DNA of 6,227 nucleotides. Source: Selenomonadaceae bacterium (lineage in GTDB: Bacteria > Bacillota > Negativicutes > Selenomonadales > Selenomonadaceae). This document shows positions 1 to 5,437 of the stretch, piece after piece (position 1 is the stretch's first letter; each line of letters begins with the position of its first letter). The notes under the pieces were generated by a model. That model was not told the origin of the DNA, did no database searches, and saw only the letters and a program-made list of their open reading frames with translations. The translations under genes were made by a program, and so were the position numbers. The stretch spans positions 1-6,227 of the forward strand of contig JAFSUE010000202.1 in NCBI GenBank assembly GCA_017445435.1. Reading direction: 5' to 3'.

Positions 1-936
1 GCCGTTAAAAAAGTTTTGCGGCGTGCCTTTAATCGTCGTTTGAAAAAGATTTTGAATCAGCGCGTTAATTAATTTTATGTGGTTAATCTGTTTGCGCGGA
101 AATAAACTTTCAATGCCTTGACCTTCTGGGATAAGCGCGGCGCGGCGGGCATCACGATATTTTAAAATTCCGTCGTCAAACACTTCATTTGAAGTTTTAT
201 TAAGCCTTTCAAAAAATTCTATAGTACGGGGATTAAGTCCGTCAGCATTGCCGCGTTTAATTCTATTGCCATATTCTTCAAGTGATTTACTATGATAATG
301 ATGCATTTCAATTTTATCTGCTGTCTTTGCGTCATTGAATGGACCAGGAACAATTCCGCCAACTTCATTAACAGAATAGTATTCAGGAAAAAAATATGCA
401 AAATGCGCGATATTAAGGAAATCTATCTTGCGAGGATTAGTGACAGATTTAACCTGTCGGTCGACATCGCTAGCGCGGCTAGTAAATCTATCTAAAACGC
501 CGCGAGTATAATCGGCAGTTTCTTGATCATTTGAACCGTACATAATCCAATCGATTGCAAGACCAGCCGCCCTTGTATTTCCCGCTAAAACGTCGTCGAC
601 AATTTCAGTTATAGTCGGCTTGCTTTTCGGCAAAATAAATTCATCGCCGTCAACAAATGCCATATACCTGCATTCAAACTTAAATCTTTTAACTGCGTCA
701 TTATAAGCTTCCATCAAGCGATTTTTACCAGGAAAAAAAGTATAAGTGACAATGCCCGCGTCAATGTACGGCTGCAAAATTTTTTTGAAGTCAGGCGTAC
801 TTTCATTATCATAAATATAAAAGTGGTCAACGCCAGTCAAAAGGTGATAATCAAGCCATTCTTTGACGTAAGGCTCTTCGCCTTTCATAATTGCAACAAA
901 TGCAAGATCGTACAGAAATAAATTTTTGTCAACCAT
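1..936 (-). CDS. GT92/GT2-like glycosyltransferase, 3'-truncated by window edge
   Basis: This frame is open for 312 codons from an ATG at 936 to the window edge, so the C-terminus is missing. A GGAGG (complement of 943-947) sits 6 nt before the ATG. The N-terminus reads FVAIMKGEEPYVKEWLDYH, then GVDHFYIYDNES (about residues 35-46), an opening typical of the glycosyltransferase family 92 / Glyco_tranf_2_4 group. DGDEF at residues 96-100 is the expected DxD-type motif for metal and nucleotide-sugar binding. Further family-like blocks are GLAIDW (about 125-130), NPRKIDF, and MHHYHSK (211-217). No signal peptide or membrane segment is visible, so a cytoplasmic enzyme adding sugars to surface polysaccharide or another glycan is likely; donor and acceptor cannot be read from sequence. 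It is divergent from the cstA-like gene. The family call is by motif recall, not a search. Confidence 0.85.
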   Translation of the reverse strand, partial: MVDKNLFLYDLAFVAIMKGEEPYVKEWLDYHLLTGVDHFYIYDNESTPDFKKILQPYIDAGIVTYTFFPGKNRLMEAYNDAVKRFKFECRYMAFVDGDEFILPKSKPTITEIVDDVLAGNTRAAGLAIDWIMYGSNDQETADYTRGVLDRFTSRASDVDRQVKSVTNPRKIDFLNIAHFAYFFPEYYSVNEVGGIVPGPFNDAKTADKIEMHHYHSKSLEEYGNRIKRGNADGLNPRTIEFFERLNKTSNEVFDDGILKYRDARRAALIPEGQGIESLFPRKQINHIKLINALIQNLFQTTIKGTPQNFFNG

Positions 937-969
937 AAATATCCTCCAAAATTGAATTGTGAAAATGAA

Positions 970-998
970 TTGAAAATTTTCTTACGCTGTGATATTAT
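970..998 (+). promoter_or_regulatory. Candidate sigma-A promoter for the cstA-like gene
   Basis: TTGAAA at 970-975, a 17-nt spacer and TATTAT at 993-998 make a good sigma-A/sigma-70-type promoter. TG at 990-991 adds an extended -10. Transcription would start near 1005, giving a leader of about 115 nt that contains the heptamer repeat at 1061-1085. No operator or riboswitch is recognisable in the leader. Confidence 0.6.
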
Positions 999-1018
999 AA
1001 GCCGCGTTAATTGAAGGG

Positions 1019-1047
1019 ATTTTAGCATAACCATTTTAAAAGCGCAA
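1019..1047 (-). promoter_or_regulatory. Candidate promoter for the glycosyltransferase
   Basis: Read on the minus strand, there is a -35-like TTGCGC (complement of 1042-1047), a 17-nt spacer and a -10-like TAAAAT (complement of 1019-1024), with an extended -10 TGn just before it. Transcription would start near 1012 and leave a leader of roughly 75 nt before the ATG at 936. The -35 matches consensus at only three of six positions, so the call rests mainly on the extended -10. Confidence 0.4.
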
Positions 1048-1060
1048 TTAATTTTAGTGA

Positions 1061-1085
1061 GTAGTCAGTAGTCAGTAGTTAGTAG
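1061..1085 (+). repeat. Tandem heptamer repeat in cstA leader
   Basis: The 7-bp unit GTAGTCA occurs twice exactly (1061-1067 and 1068-1074), then once with one change (GTAGTTA, 1075-1081), then as a partial GTAG. It lies between the candidate promoter and the ribosome binding site of the transporter gene. It resembles the short tandemly repeated heptamers known from several bacterial genomes; a function is not evident. Confidence 0.8.
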
Positions 1086-1121
1086 AAAACGTACAAGTTA
1101 AAATGTAGAGGTGAATTTTTT

Positions 1122-2552
1122 ATGGTAACCTTTTTAGTTGCATTAGCGGCGTTAATCGGCGGCTTTTTCATTTATGGGAAAATCATTGACAATTTTTTCA
1201 AGCCGACAGACAATCCAACGCCAGCGATAACAAAAAATGACGGCGTTGACTTCGTACCGTTGCCAACGTGGAAAGTATTTTTAATTCAGCTGTTAAACAT
1301 CGCGGGACTTGGTCCAATATTCGGCGCATTAGGCGGCGCAATTTGGGGACCAAGCGTCTACTTGTGGATAGTCGGCGGAACAATTTTCGCAGGCGGCGTT
1401 CACGATTATTTATCGGGAATGATTTCACTGCGCGAAGACGGCAAAAGTTTATCTGAAATTGTCGGCAAATATATGGGCGACAAAGTTTTAAAGTTTATGC
1501 GCGTCTTTCTCGTACTGCTTTTAGTTTTGTTGAGCGCTGTTTTCACCGTGGGACCTGCAGGACTTTTAAAAATGTTGACTGGTATTGACTTGATGATACT
1601 TGTTGCAATAATTTTGTTGTATTATTTTTTGGCAACGCTCCTGCCGATTGATTCAATAATTGGGCGCCTTTATCCGATTTTCGGAATTTGTTTCATATTA
1701 ATGGCGCTCGGAATTATGGGCGGAATGTTTCTTGATTCAAGCTTTACAATGCCAGAAATGGAACTTGCAAACTTACACCCGAAAGGTGACGAAATGCCAA
1801 TTTATCCGCTTATGTTCGTAACCGTAGCTTGCGGCGCGATAAGCGGCTTTCACGCAACACAATCACCGTTAATGTCACGTTGTTTGAAAAGTGAAAGGTT
1901 AGCGCGTCCCGTCTTTTACGGCGCAATGGTAAGTGAAGGCGTTATCGCGTTAATTTGGGCAGCAGCAGGTATAACTTTCTTTCACGGTACAGAAGGACTT
2001 GCCGCCGAAATTTCGGCACACGGTGCGGGCGGCGCTGTCTATCAAATTTCACAAGGATTTTTAGGCAACGGCTTAGGTATGGTACTTGCAATGATCGGCG
2101 TTATAGTTTGTCCGATAACTTCAGGCGATACCGCTTTACGTTCTGCGCGATTAATTATTGCTGACGCTTTAAACTCGAATCAACAAATAATAAAAAATCG
2201 TTTAATGTTGGCTCTGCCGATAATAATCGTGACGGGAATAATAACGCAAATGCACTATGAAACGGTTTGGCGTTATTTCGCGTGGGTAAATCAATCCATT
2301 GCAACAATAATGTTATGGACGGGCGCTGTTTATATGTTGCAAAAATTTGAAGGCAACGCATTTTTGACGGCGCTGATACCTGCCGTATTTATGACAAATG
2401 TCACGATAACTTATATTTTCTACGCGCCAGAAGGTTTGCAACTTCCCTTGACAATTTCAAATGTCGTCGGCTTAATCTGCGCGGTAGTTTGCTTGATACA
2501 ATTTTGGCGCAATCGTCATCATAATGAAGAATTAAGAATTCATAATGCGTAA
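1122..2552 (+). CDS. cstA: CstA-family transporter (carbon starvation protein A, short form)
   Basis: This 476-residue protein is strongly hydrophobic, with many predicted membrane helices (for example about 2-18, 78-90, 125-147, 155-175 and 183-205). CstA-family blocks are visible: NIAGLGPI (59-66), GGVHDY (91-96) then REDGKSLSE (104-112), GFHATQSP (242-249), and CPITSGDTALRSARLI (from about 330). The family (CstA, and BtsT/YjiY in E. coli) imports peptides and/or pyruvate across the inner membrane during nutrient limitation. E. coli CstA has about 700 residues; this is the shorter version common in Gram-positive lineages, so its substrate should not be assumed. The ATG follows AGAGGTGA (1107-1114) at a 7-nt spacing. 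It appears monocistronic, with its own promoter. The last nine residues (NEELRIHNA) and the stop codon are encoded by a heptamer array, so the extreme C-terminus is probably not conserved. Confidence 0.9.
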   Translation: MVTFLVALAALIGGFFIYGKIIDNFFKPTDNPTPAITKNDGVDFVPLPTWKVFLIQLLNIAGLGPIFGALGGAIWGPSVYLWIVGGTIFAGGVHDYLSGMISLREDGKSLSEIVGKYMGDKVLKFMRVFLVLLLVLLSAVFTVGPAGLLKMLTGIDLMILVAIILLYYFLATLLPIDSIIGRLYPIFGICFILMALGIMGGMFLDSSFTMPEMELANLHPKGDEMPIYPLMFVTVACGAISGFHATQSPLMSRCLKSERLARPVFYGAMVSEGVIALIWAAAGITFFHGTEGLAAEISAHGAGGAVYQISQGFLGNGLGMVLAMIGVIVCPITSGDTALRSARLIIADALNSNQQIIKNRLMLALPIIIVTGIITQMHYETVWRYFAWVNQSIATIMLWTGAVYMLQKFEGNAFLTALIPAVFMTNVTITYIFYAPEGLQLPLTISNVVGLICAVVCLIQFWRNRHHNEELRIHNA

Positions 2553-2599
2553 TTTTTAATTAGGAATTAGGAATTCGTAATGCGTAATGCGTAATGAAT
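2523..2599 (+). repeat. Array of eleven in-register AATNNNN heptads
   Basis: Eleven consecutive 7-bp units all begin with AAT. In order they end GAAG, TAAG, TCAT, GCGT, TTTT, TAGG, TAGG, TCGT, GCGT, GCGT, GAAT. Some neighbouring units are identical (AATTAGG twice, AATGCGT twice), which indicates growth by slippage, and the order TAAG-TCAT-GCGT is echoed by TAGG-TCGT-GCGT, which suggests a larger duplication. The first four units and a little more lie inside the cstA-like coding region and supply its last codons and stop; the rest are intergenic. Confidence 0.8.
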
Positions 2600-2622
2600 T
2601 TTTCTTTTGCGCCAAAGAAAAA
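2599..2622. other. A/T-rich hairpin between cstA and tsaB
   Basis: TTTTTCTTT pairs with AAAGAAAAA, closed by a G-C pair around a CGC triloop with one bulged T (2608). It directly abuts the heptad array. It could weakly stop or stabilise the cstA transcript, but no T-run follows the stem on the plus strand, so I do not call it an intrinsic terminator. Confidence 0.4.
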
Positions 2623-2673
2623 GTAGTTTATCAAAAAATAATTATTCAACACTACCTAGAATGGAGATAAATT

Positions 2674-3357
2674 TTGTTAGTACTTGGCATTGAAACTTCA
2701 ACGCGGGCGGCTGGCGTGGCGTTAATCTCTGACGATAAAATTTTGGCGGAAATTTCGCAGGAGTCAAAGCTGTATCATTCAGAAAATTTGTTGCCGCAAA
2801 TTGAAAAAGTTTTAAGCATTGCCAACGTTGAAAAAGTTGACGCTGTCGCCGTAAGTATCGGTCCTGGTTCATTTACTGGCTTAAGAATCGGACTTGCGGC
2901 GGCTAAGGCGTTGGCTTACTCTTGGCAAGTAAAAATAATCGGCGTACCAACTCTTCACGCATTGGCGGCGCACTTCCCAAAAAGTTCCGCCGTCATTATG
3001 CCGCTGATTGACGCGCAAAAAAATTCCGCCTACGTACAGAGTTTTAAAAATTCCGTACCGTTAGACGAAGTGAAAGTTAAATCAATCGCCGAAATTGTAG
3101 ACGCGGCAGGACAGCTTGACGACGAAGTAATTTTATGCGGCGACGTACTCGGCAAAATTAAAACGTTGCCAGATAACGTAACCTTCGCGCCGATAAATTT
3201 GAGAATGCCCCGCGCAGTCAACGTTGCACTTTGCGGAAAATTTTTAATCGACGCTGGACAAGTTAGCAACGTCATGGACTTAGAGCCGCTTTACTTGCGA
3301 CGTTCGGAGGCGGAGGAATTATGGGACAAGCGCCACAACTTACTTTCCGCAAAATGA
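2674..3357 (+). CDS. tsaB: tRNA t6A threonylcarbamoyladenosine biosynthesis protein TsaB
   Basis: This is a 227-residue protein, close to E. coli TsaB (231). The N-terminus MLVLGIETSTRAAG and the block SIGPGSFTGLRIGLAAAKAL (61-80) are the family's hallmark ASKHA-fold segments. TsaB is the non-catalytic partner that binds TsaD; with TsaE (and TsaC making threonylcarbamoyl-AMP) the complex installs t6A at position 37 of ANN-decoding tRNAs in the cytoplasm. The start is TTG, chosen because GGAG (2663-2666) lies 7 nt upstream and because the beta-strand MLVLGIETS begins exactly there. The gene overlaps rimI by 37 bp. tsaE is not upstream and tsaD is not immediately downstream, so the complex's other genes must lie elsewhere. 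No clear promoter was found between cstA and this gene. Confidence 0.95.
   Translation: MLVLGIETSTRAAGVALISDDKILAEISQESKLYHSENLLPQIEKVLSIANVEKVDAVAVSIGPGSFTGLRIGLAAAKALAYSWQVKIIGVPTLHALAAHFPKSSAVIMPLIDAQKNSAYVQSFKNSVPLDEVKVKSIAEIVDAAGQLDDEVILCGDVLGKIKTLPDNVTFAPINLRMPRAVNVALCGKFLIDAGQVSNVMDLEPLYLRRSEAEELWDKRHNLLSAK
3306..3316 (+). promoter_or_regulatory. Double Shine-Dalgarno for rimI inside tsaB
   Basis: Two GGAGG cores, 3306-3310 and 3312-3316, sit one base apart within the tsaB reading frame, 10 and 4 nt before the rimI ATG at 3321. They support that ATG over the internal ATGs at 3354 and 3360, and imply coupled or independent re-initiation as ribosomes finish tsaB. Confidence 0.7.
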
Positions 3358-3794
3358 CAATGGACGACGTTGAAACCGTTGCCGCGATTGAGTTTGAAAG
3401 TTTTTCATTGCCTTGGACGTTGGAAGATTTTTGGTACGAAACGATACGCAAAGATTCAATCAGTATCGTTGCGGAGTTTGACGGGCAAATTGTAGCTTAC
3501 GCCTGCGTATGGATTAGTTTTGATGAAGCAGACGTAGCGAACATTGCAGTTGATGAAAAATTTCGTGAACGCGGCATTGGTACAAAACTTTTCGCGGAAA
3601 TTATTCGACTGGTAAAACTGCGCGGCGTCAACGCTTTAACGCTTGAAGTTCGCGTAAGTAACACGGCGGCAATTAAACTTTACGAAAATTTTGGGCTACG
3701 TAGCGTCGGGCGTCGTAAAGGTTACTACGAAGACGGCGAAGACGCGCTTATTATGTGGAATACCGATTTAAAAGCTCTTACGAAAAATTTGTAG
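3321..3794 (+). CDS. rimI: Ribosomal-protein-S18-alanine N-acetyltransferase-like GNAT protein RimI
   Basis: This 157-residue single-domain GNAT acetyltransferase has the acetyl-CoA pyrophosphate-binding signature RERGIG (82-87, pattern RxxGxG). The block LEVRVSNTAAIKLYENFG (108-125) contains E109 and Y121, spaced 12 apart as are the catalytic E103 and Y115 of E. coli RimI. The SLPW segment near residue 30 is also typical. In E. coli RimI acetylates the N-terminal alanine of ribosomal protein S18 in the cytoplasm; in other bacteria the substrate range may be broader. The start at 3321 keeps the usual N-terminal beta-strand (LTFRKMTMDD). It overlaps tsaB by 37 bp, a widespread pairing, and its stop codon lies within the terminator stem. 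Confidence 0.93.
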   Translation: MGQAPQLTFRKMTMDDVETVAAIEFESFSLPWTLEDFWYETIRKDSISIVAEFDGQIVAYACVWISFDEADVANIAVDEKFRERGIGTKLFAEIIRLVKLRGVNALTLEVRVSNTAAIKLYENFGLRSVGRRKGYYEDGEDALIMWNTDLKALTKNL

Positions 3795-3807
3795 GAGCTA
3801 TTTTTTT
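3773..3807 (+). terminator. Intrinsic terminator of tsaB-rimI, overlapping rimI's end
   Basis: AGCTCTTAC (3773-3781) pairs with GTAGGAGCT (3791-3799), with one G-U pair. The stem can extend inward by one G-U and two A-U pairs to an AAA loop. After A3800 comes a run of seven T (3801-3807). The rimI stop codon TAG (3792-3794) forms part of the right arm. Confidence 0.85.
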
Positions 3808-3830
3808 GCCACTTCCTTAACAAAAAATAT

Positions 3831-3859
3831 TTTCAATATCTGCTTGAAAGTGTTATAAT
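3831..3859 (+). promoter_or_regulatory. Candidate promoter of the rph-rdgB operon
   Basis: A perfect TATAAT lies at 3854-3859, with the extended -10 TGT in front (3851-3853). The -35 region 17 nt upstream is TTTCAA (3831-3836), a weak match. Transcription would begin near 3866, about 70 nt before the rph start. Its place just after the rimI terminator makes rph-rdgB a separate transcription unit. Confidence 0.65.
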
Positions 3860-3865
3860 TCCTTG

Positions 3866-3892
3866 TCTAAAATCTTCGATAATAATTTTAGA
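3866..3892 (+). other. Inverted repeat at the 5' end of the rph leader
   Basis: TCTAAAAT (3866-3873) and ATTTTAGA (3885-3892) are perfect 8-bp complements around an 11-nt loop, beginning almost at the predicted transcription start. It could form a 5' stem-loop that protects the mRNA, or be an operator, but the arms are nearly all A/T and chance is plausible. Confidence 0.3.
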
Positions 3893-3935
3893 TGCAATCG
3901 GAAAAAATTTTTTAGAATAGGAGTTACGAAAAATA

Positions 3936-4664
3936 TTGACAAGGATTGACGGACGAAAAAATAATCAGTTACGCGAAATTTTTTTAGAAAGACATTTTCA
4001 AATGCACCCTGCAGGTTCGGCGATTATCGAAATGGGAAATACAAAAGTTATCTGCGCGGCGACGGTTGAAGATAAAGTTCCGCCATTTTTGAAAGGTACA
4101 GGGACAGGCTGGGTTACGGCAGAATATTCAATGTTGCCTGGCTCGACTGATCCCCGCGCAGTTCGTAAATCTAACGGCAGGGCGGCTGAAATTCAACGGC
4201 TTATTGGACGTTCCCTCCGCGCAGTGACAGACTTGTCAACGTTCGGCGAAAGGACAATTACTGTTGACTGCGACGTATTACAAGCTGACGGCGGCACGCG
4301 TACGGCGTCGATAACTGGCGCGTTCGTTGCAATGGTTGAAGCCTTCACGACGATTTATGAAGATGAAAAAAATTTTCCCGTGAAAGATTTTGTTGCGGCA
4401 ATTTCGGCAGGAATTTCAGCAAGCGGTGACAAACTTTTAGACTTAAACTATTTGGAAGATTTTGAAACGCTAGCTGATTGTAACGTCGTGATGACTGGCG
4501 CAGGTGAACTTGTCGAAGTTCAAATTACTGGCGAAAAAAAATCTTTCAACCGCGCAGATTTAAATGAACTTTTAGATTTAGCGGAAGTCGGCATTAAAAA
4601 ACTTTTCGACGTACAGAAAGACGCGCTTGGAAATTTGGCGTGGTACGTCGGCAGGATTGATTAG
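3936..4664 (+). CDS. rph: Ribonuclease PH
   Basis: This is a 242-residue, full-length RNase PH (the usual length is about 240). The phosphorolytic enzyme trims nucleotides from tRNA 3' ends using phosphate and forms a hexameric ring in the cytoplasm. Conserved blocks are all present: RIDGRKNNQLRE at the N-terminus, GTGWVTAEYSMLPGST (56-71), RKSNGRAAEIQRLIGRSLRA (77-96), and DCDVLQADGGTRTASITGA (111-129) with the phosphate-binding G120-T121-R122. Acidic residues D175 and D181 in LEDFETLADCN fit the metal-site aspartates. The start is TTG, giving the normal N-terminus; AGGAG (3919-3923) is 12 nt away, which is long and may mean modest initiation. It is the first gene of a two-gene unit with rdgB, a common pairing in Bacillota. 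Confidence 0.96.
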   Translation: MTRIDGRKNNQLREIFLERHFQMHPAGSAIIEMGNTKVICAATVEDKVPPFLKGTGTGWVTAEYSMLPGSTDPRAVRKSNGRAAEIQRLIGRSLRAVTDLSTFGERTITVDCDVLQADGGTRTASITGAFVAMVEAFTTIYEDEKNFPVKDFVAAISAGISASGDKLLDLNYLEDFETLADCNVVMTGAGELVEVQITGEKKSFNRADLNELLDLAEVGIKKLFDVQKDALGNLAWYVGRID

Positions 4665-4667
4665 GAG
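4663..4667 (+). promoter_or_regulatory. Ribosome binding site that sets the rdgB start
   Basis: AGGAG overlaps the rph stop codon (TAG, 4662-4664). It is only 2 nt from the GTG at 4670 but 8 nt from the TTG at 4676, so TTG is the better start. The overlap suggests translational coupling of rph and rdgB. Confidence 0.75.
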
Positions 4668-4675
4668 TTGTGAAC

Positions 4676-5266
4676 TTGAAGAAAATTTTAATTGCGACGC
4701 GGAACAATGGCAAGTTGCGCGAAATGACGGCGGCTTTATCAAAGTTGCCCGTGAAAATTTTATCGCTGGCAGATTTTGACAACTTGCCTGACGCTGTGGA
4801 GGACGGAAAAACTTTTGAAGATAACGCGCGAATTAAGGCAAAATTTTTTCATGAACTTACTGGCATTGCTTGTCTTGCAGATGATTCAGGCTTGGAAGTC
4901 GACGCGCTTAACGGTGAACCTGGCGTAAATTCTGCGCGGTATGCTGGCTATCACGCTGACGACGGCACTAATAATAGCGTACTTTTAGACAAGTTAAAAA
5001 AAGTTGGCGTTGAAAAGTCAACCGCTGATTATCGTTGCGCGTTATGTTTCATTGATGACGGCGTTGAAATTTTGACTGTCGGTAAGATTGACGGCACAAT
5101 AAAAATTTCTCCGCGTGGCAACGGCGGCTTTGGCTACGACCCGTACTTTTATATTAATGATTCAAAGACAATGGCTGAACTTACTGCCGCTGAAAAAGAT
5201 TTAATAAGCCATCGTGGCGAAGCGCTTAGAAAAATTTTGCCGCTATTGGAGGCACTCAACAGCTAA
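4676..5266 (+). CDS. rdgB: XTP/dITP (non-canonical purine NTP) pyrophosphatase, RdgB/HAM1 family
   Basis: The enzyme hydrolyses dITP, ITP and XTP to monophosphates and pyrophosphate, keeping deaminated purines out of DNA and RNA. From the TTG at 4676 the protein has 196 residues, typical of the family, and begins MKKILIATRNNGKLREM, with the nucleotide-binding TRNxGK segment at residues 8-13. ADDSGLEVDALNGEPGVNSARYAG (68-91) carries D69, the position of the catalytic aspartate in E. coli RdgB. GNGGFGYDPYF (147-157) and SHR (177-179) are the remaining signatures. A GTG at 4670 would add two residues but is too close to the ribosome binding site. Cotranscribed with rph; no terminator with a T-run follows before the insertion element. 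Confidence 0.95.
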   Translation: MKKILIATRNNGKLREMTAALSKLPVKILSLADFDNLPDAVEDGKTFEDNARIKAKFFHELTGIACLADDSGLEVDALNGEPGVNSARYAGYHADDGTNNSVLLDKLKKVGVEKSTADYRCALCFIDDGVEILTVGKIDGTIKISPRGNGGFGYDPYFYINDSKTMAELTAAEKDLISHRGEALRKILPLLEALNS

Positions 5267-5307
5267 AGAAAAGTTATAAAAAATTTAAAGAAGGTGATGA
5301 AAATAAA

Positions 5308-5329
5308 AGCCTTATTCAGTTATAAGGCT
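5308..5329. other. Perfect hairpin, likely element-end structure
   Basis: AGCCTTAT (5308-5315) and ATAAGGCT (5322-5329) form a perfect 8-bp stem with a 6-nt loop. Such subterminal hairpins are what the Y1 transposase recognises at IS200/IS605 ends. No T-run follows on the plus strand, so terminator function for rdgB is less likely; on the minus strand the stem would be followed by a T-rich stretch. Confidence 0.55.
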
Positions 5330-5437
5330 GGTGCTTCAAATAATAGTTCATAAGATGTCGTTGCGGCTGATGAACATTCAGTGAAAACTTATAAATAAAC
5401 GTATAGAATTTTATAAAGTTAATTGCGAGTGATCCCG

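Noticed and set aside
219..495. Small open frames on both strands (60 and 67 codons)
   Set aside because: They lie wholly inside the glycosyltransferase frame, which has family motifs throughout and a good ribosome binding site; the small frames show no recognisable protein features.
994..999. Minus-strand TATAAT as the glycosyltransferase -10
   Set aside because: It is the complement of the plus-strand -10 region and has no acceptable -35 at 16-18 nt; the 1019-1047 candidate is better.
1198..2361. Several 62-76-codon frames inside the cstA-like gene
   Set aside because: They are arginine- or proline/leucine-rich shadow translations of a gene with clear homology in its own frame.
2523..2599. 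Possible CRISPR array
   Set aside because: The units are only 7 bp, directly adjacent and without spacers, and no cas gene is present.
2628..2662. Promoter for tsaB (TTATCA with TAGAAT)
   Set aside because: The spacing is too long, and the -10-like box abuts the ribosome binding site, which would leave almost no leader.
2642..3275. Minus-strand frames opposite tsaB
   Set aside because: Both are antisense shadows without ribosome binding sites or recognisable motifs.
4594..4782. Minus-strand 62-codon frame across the rph-rdgB junction
   Set aside because: It overlaps conserved ends of two real genes and shows no features of its own.
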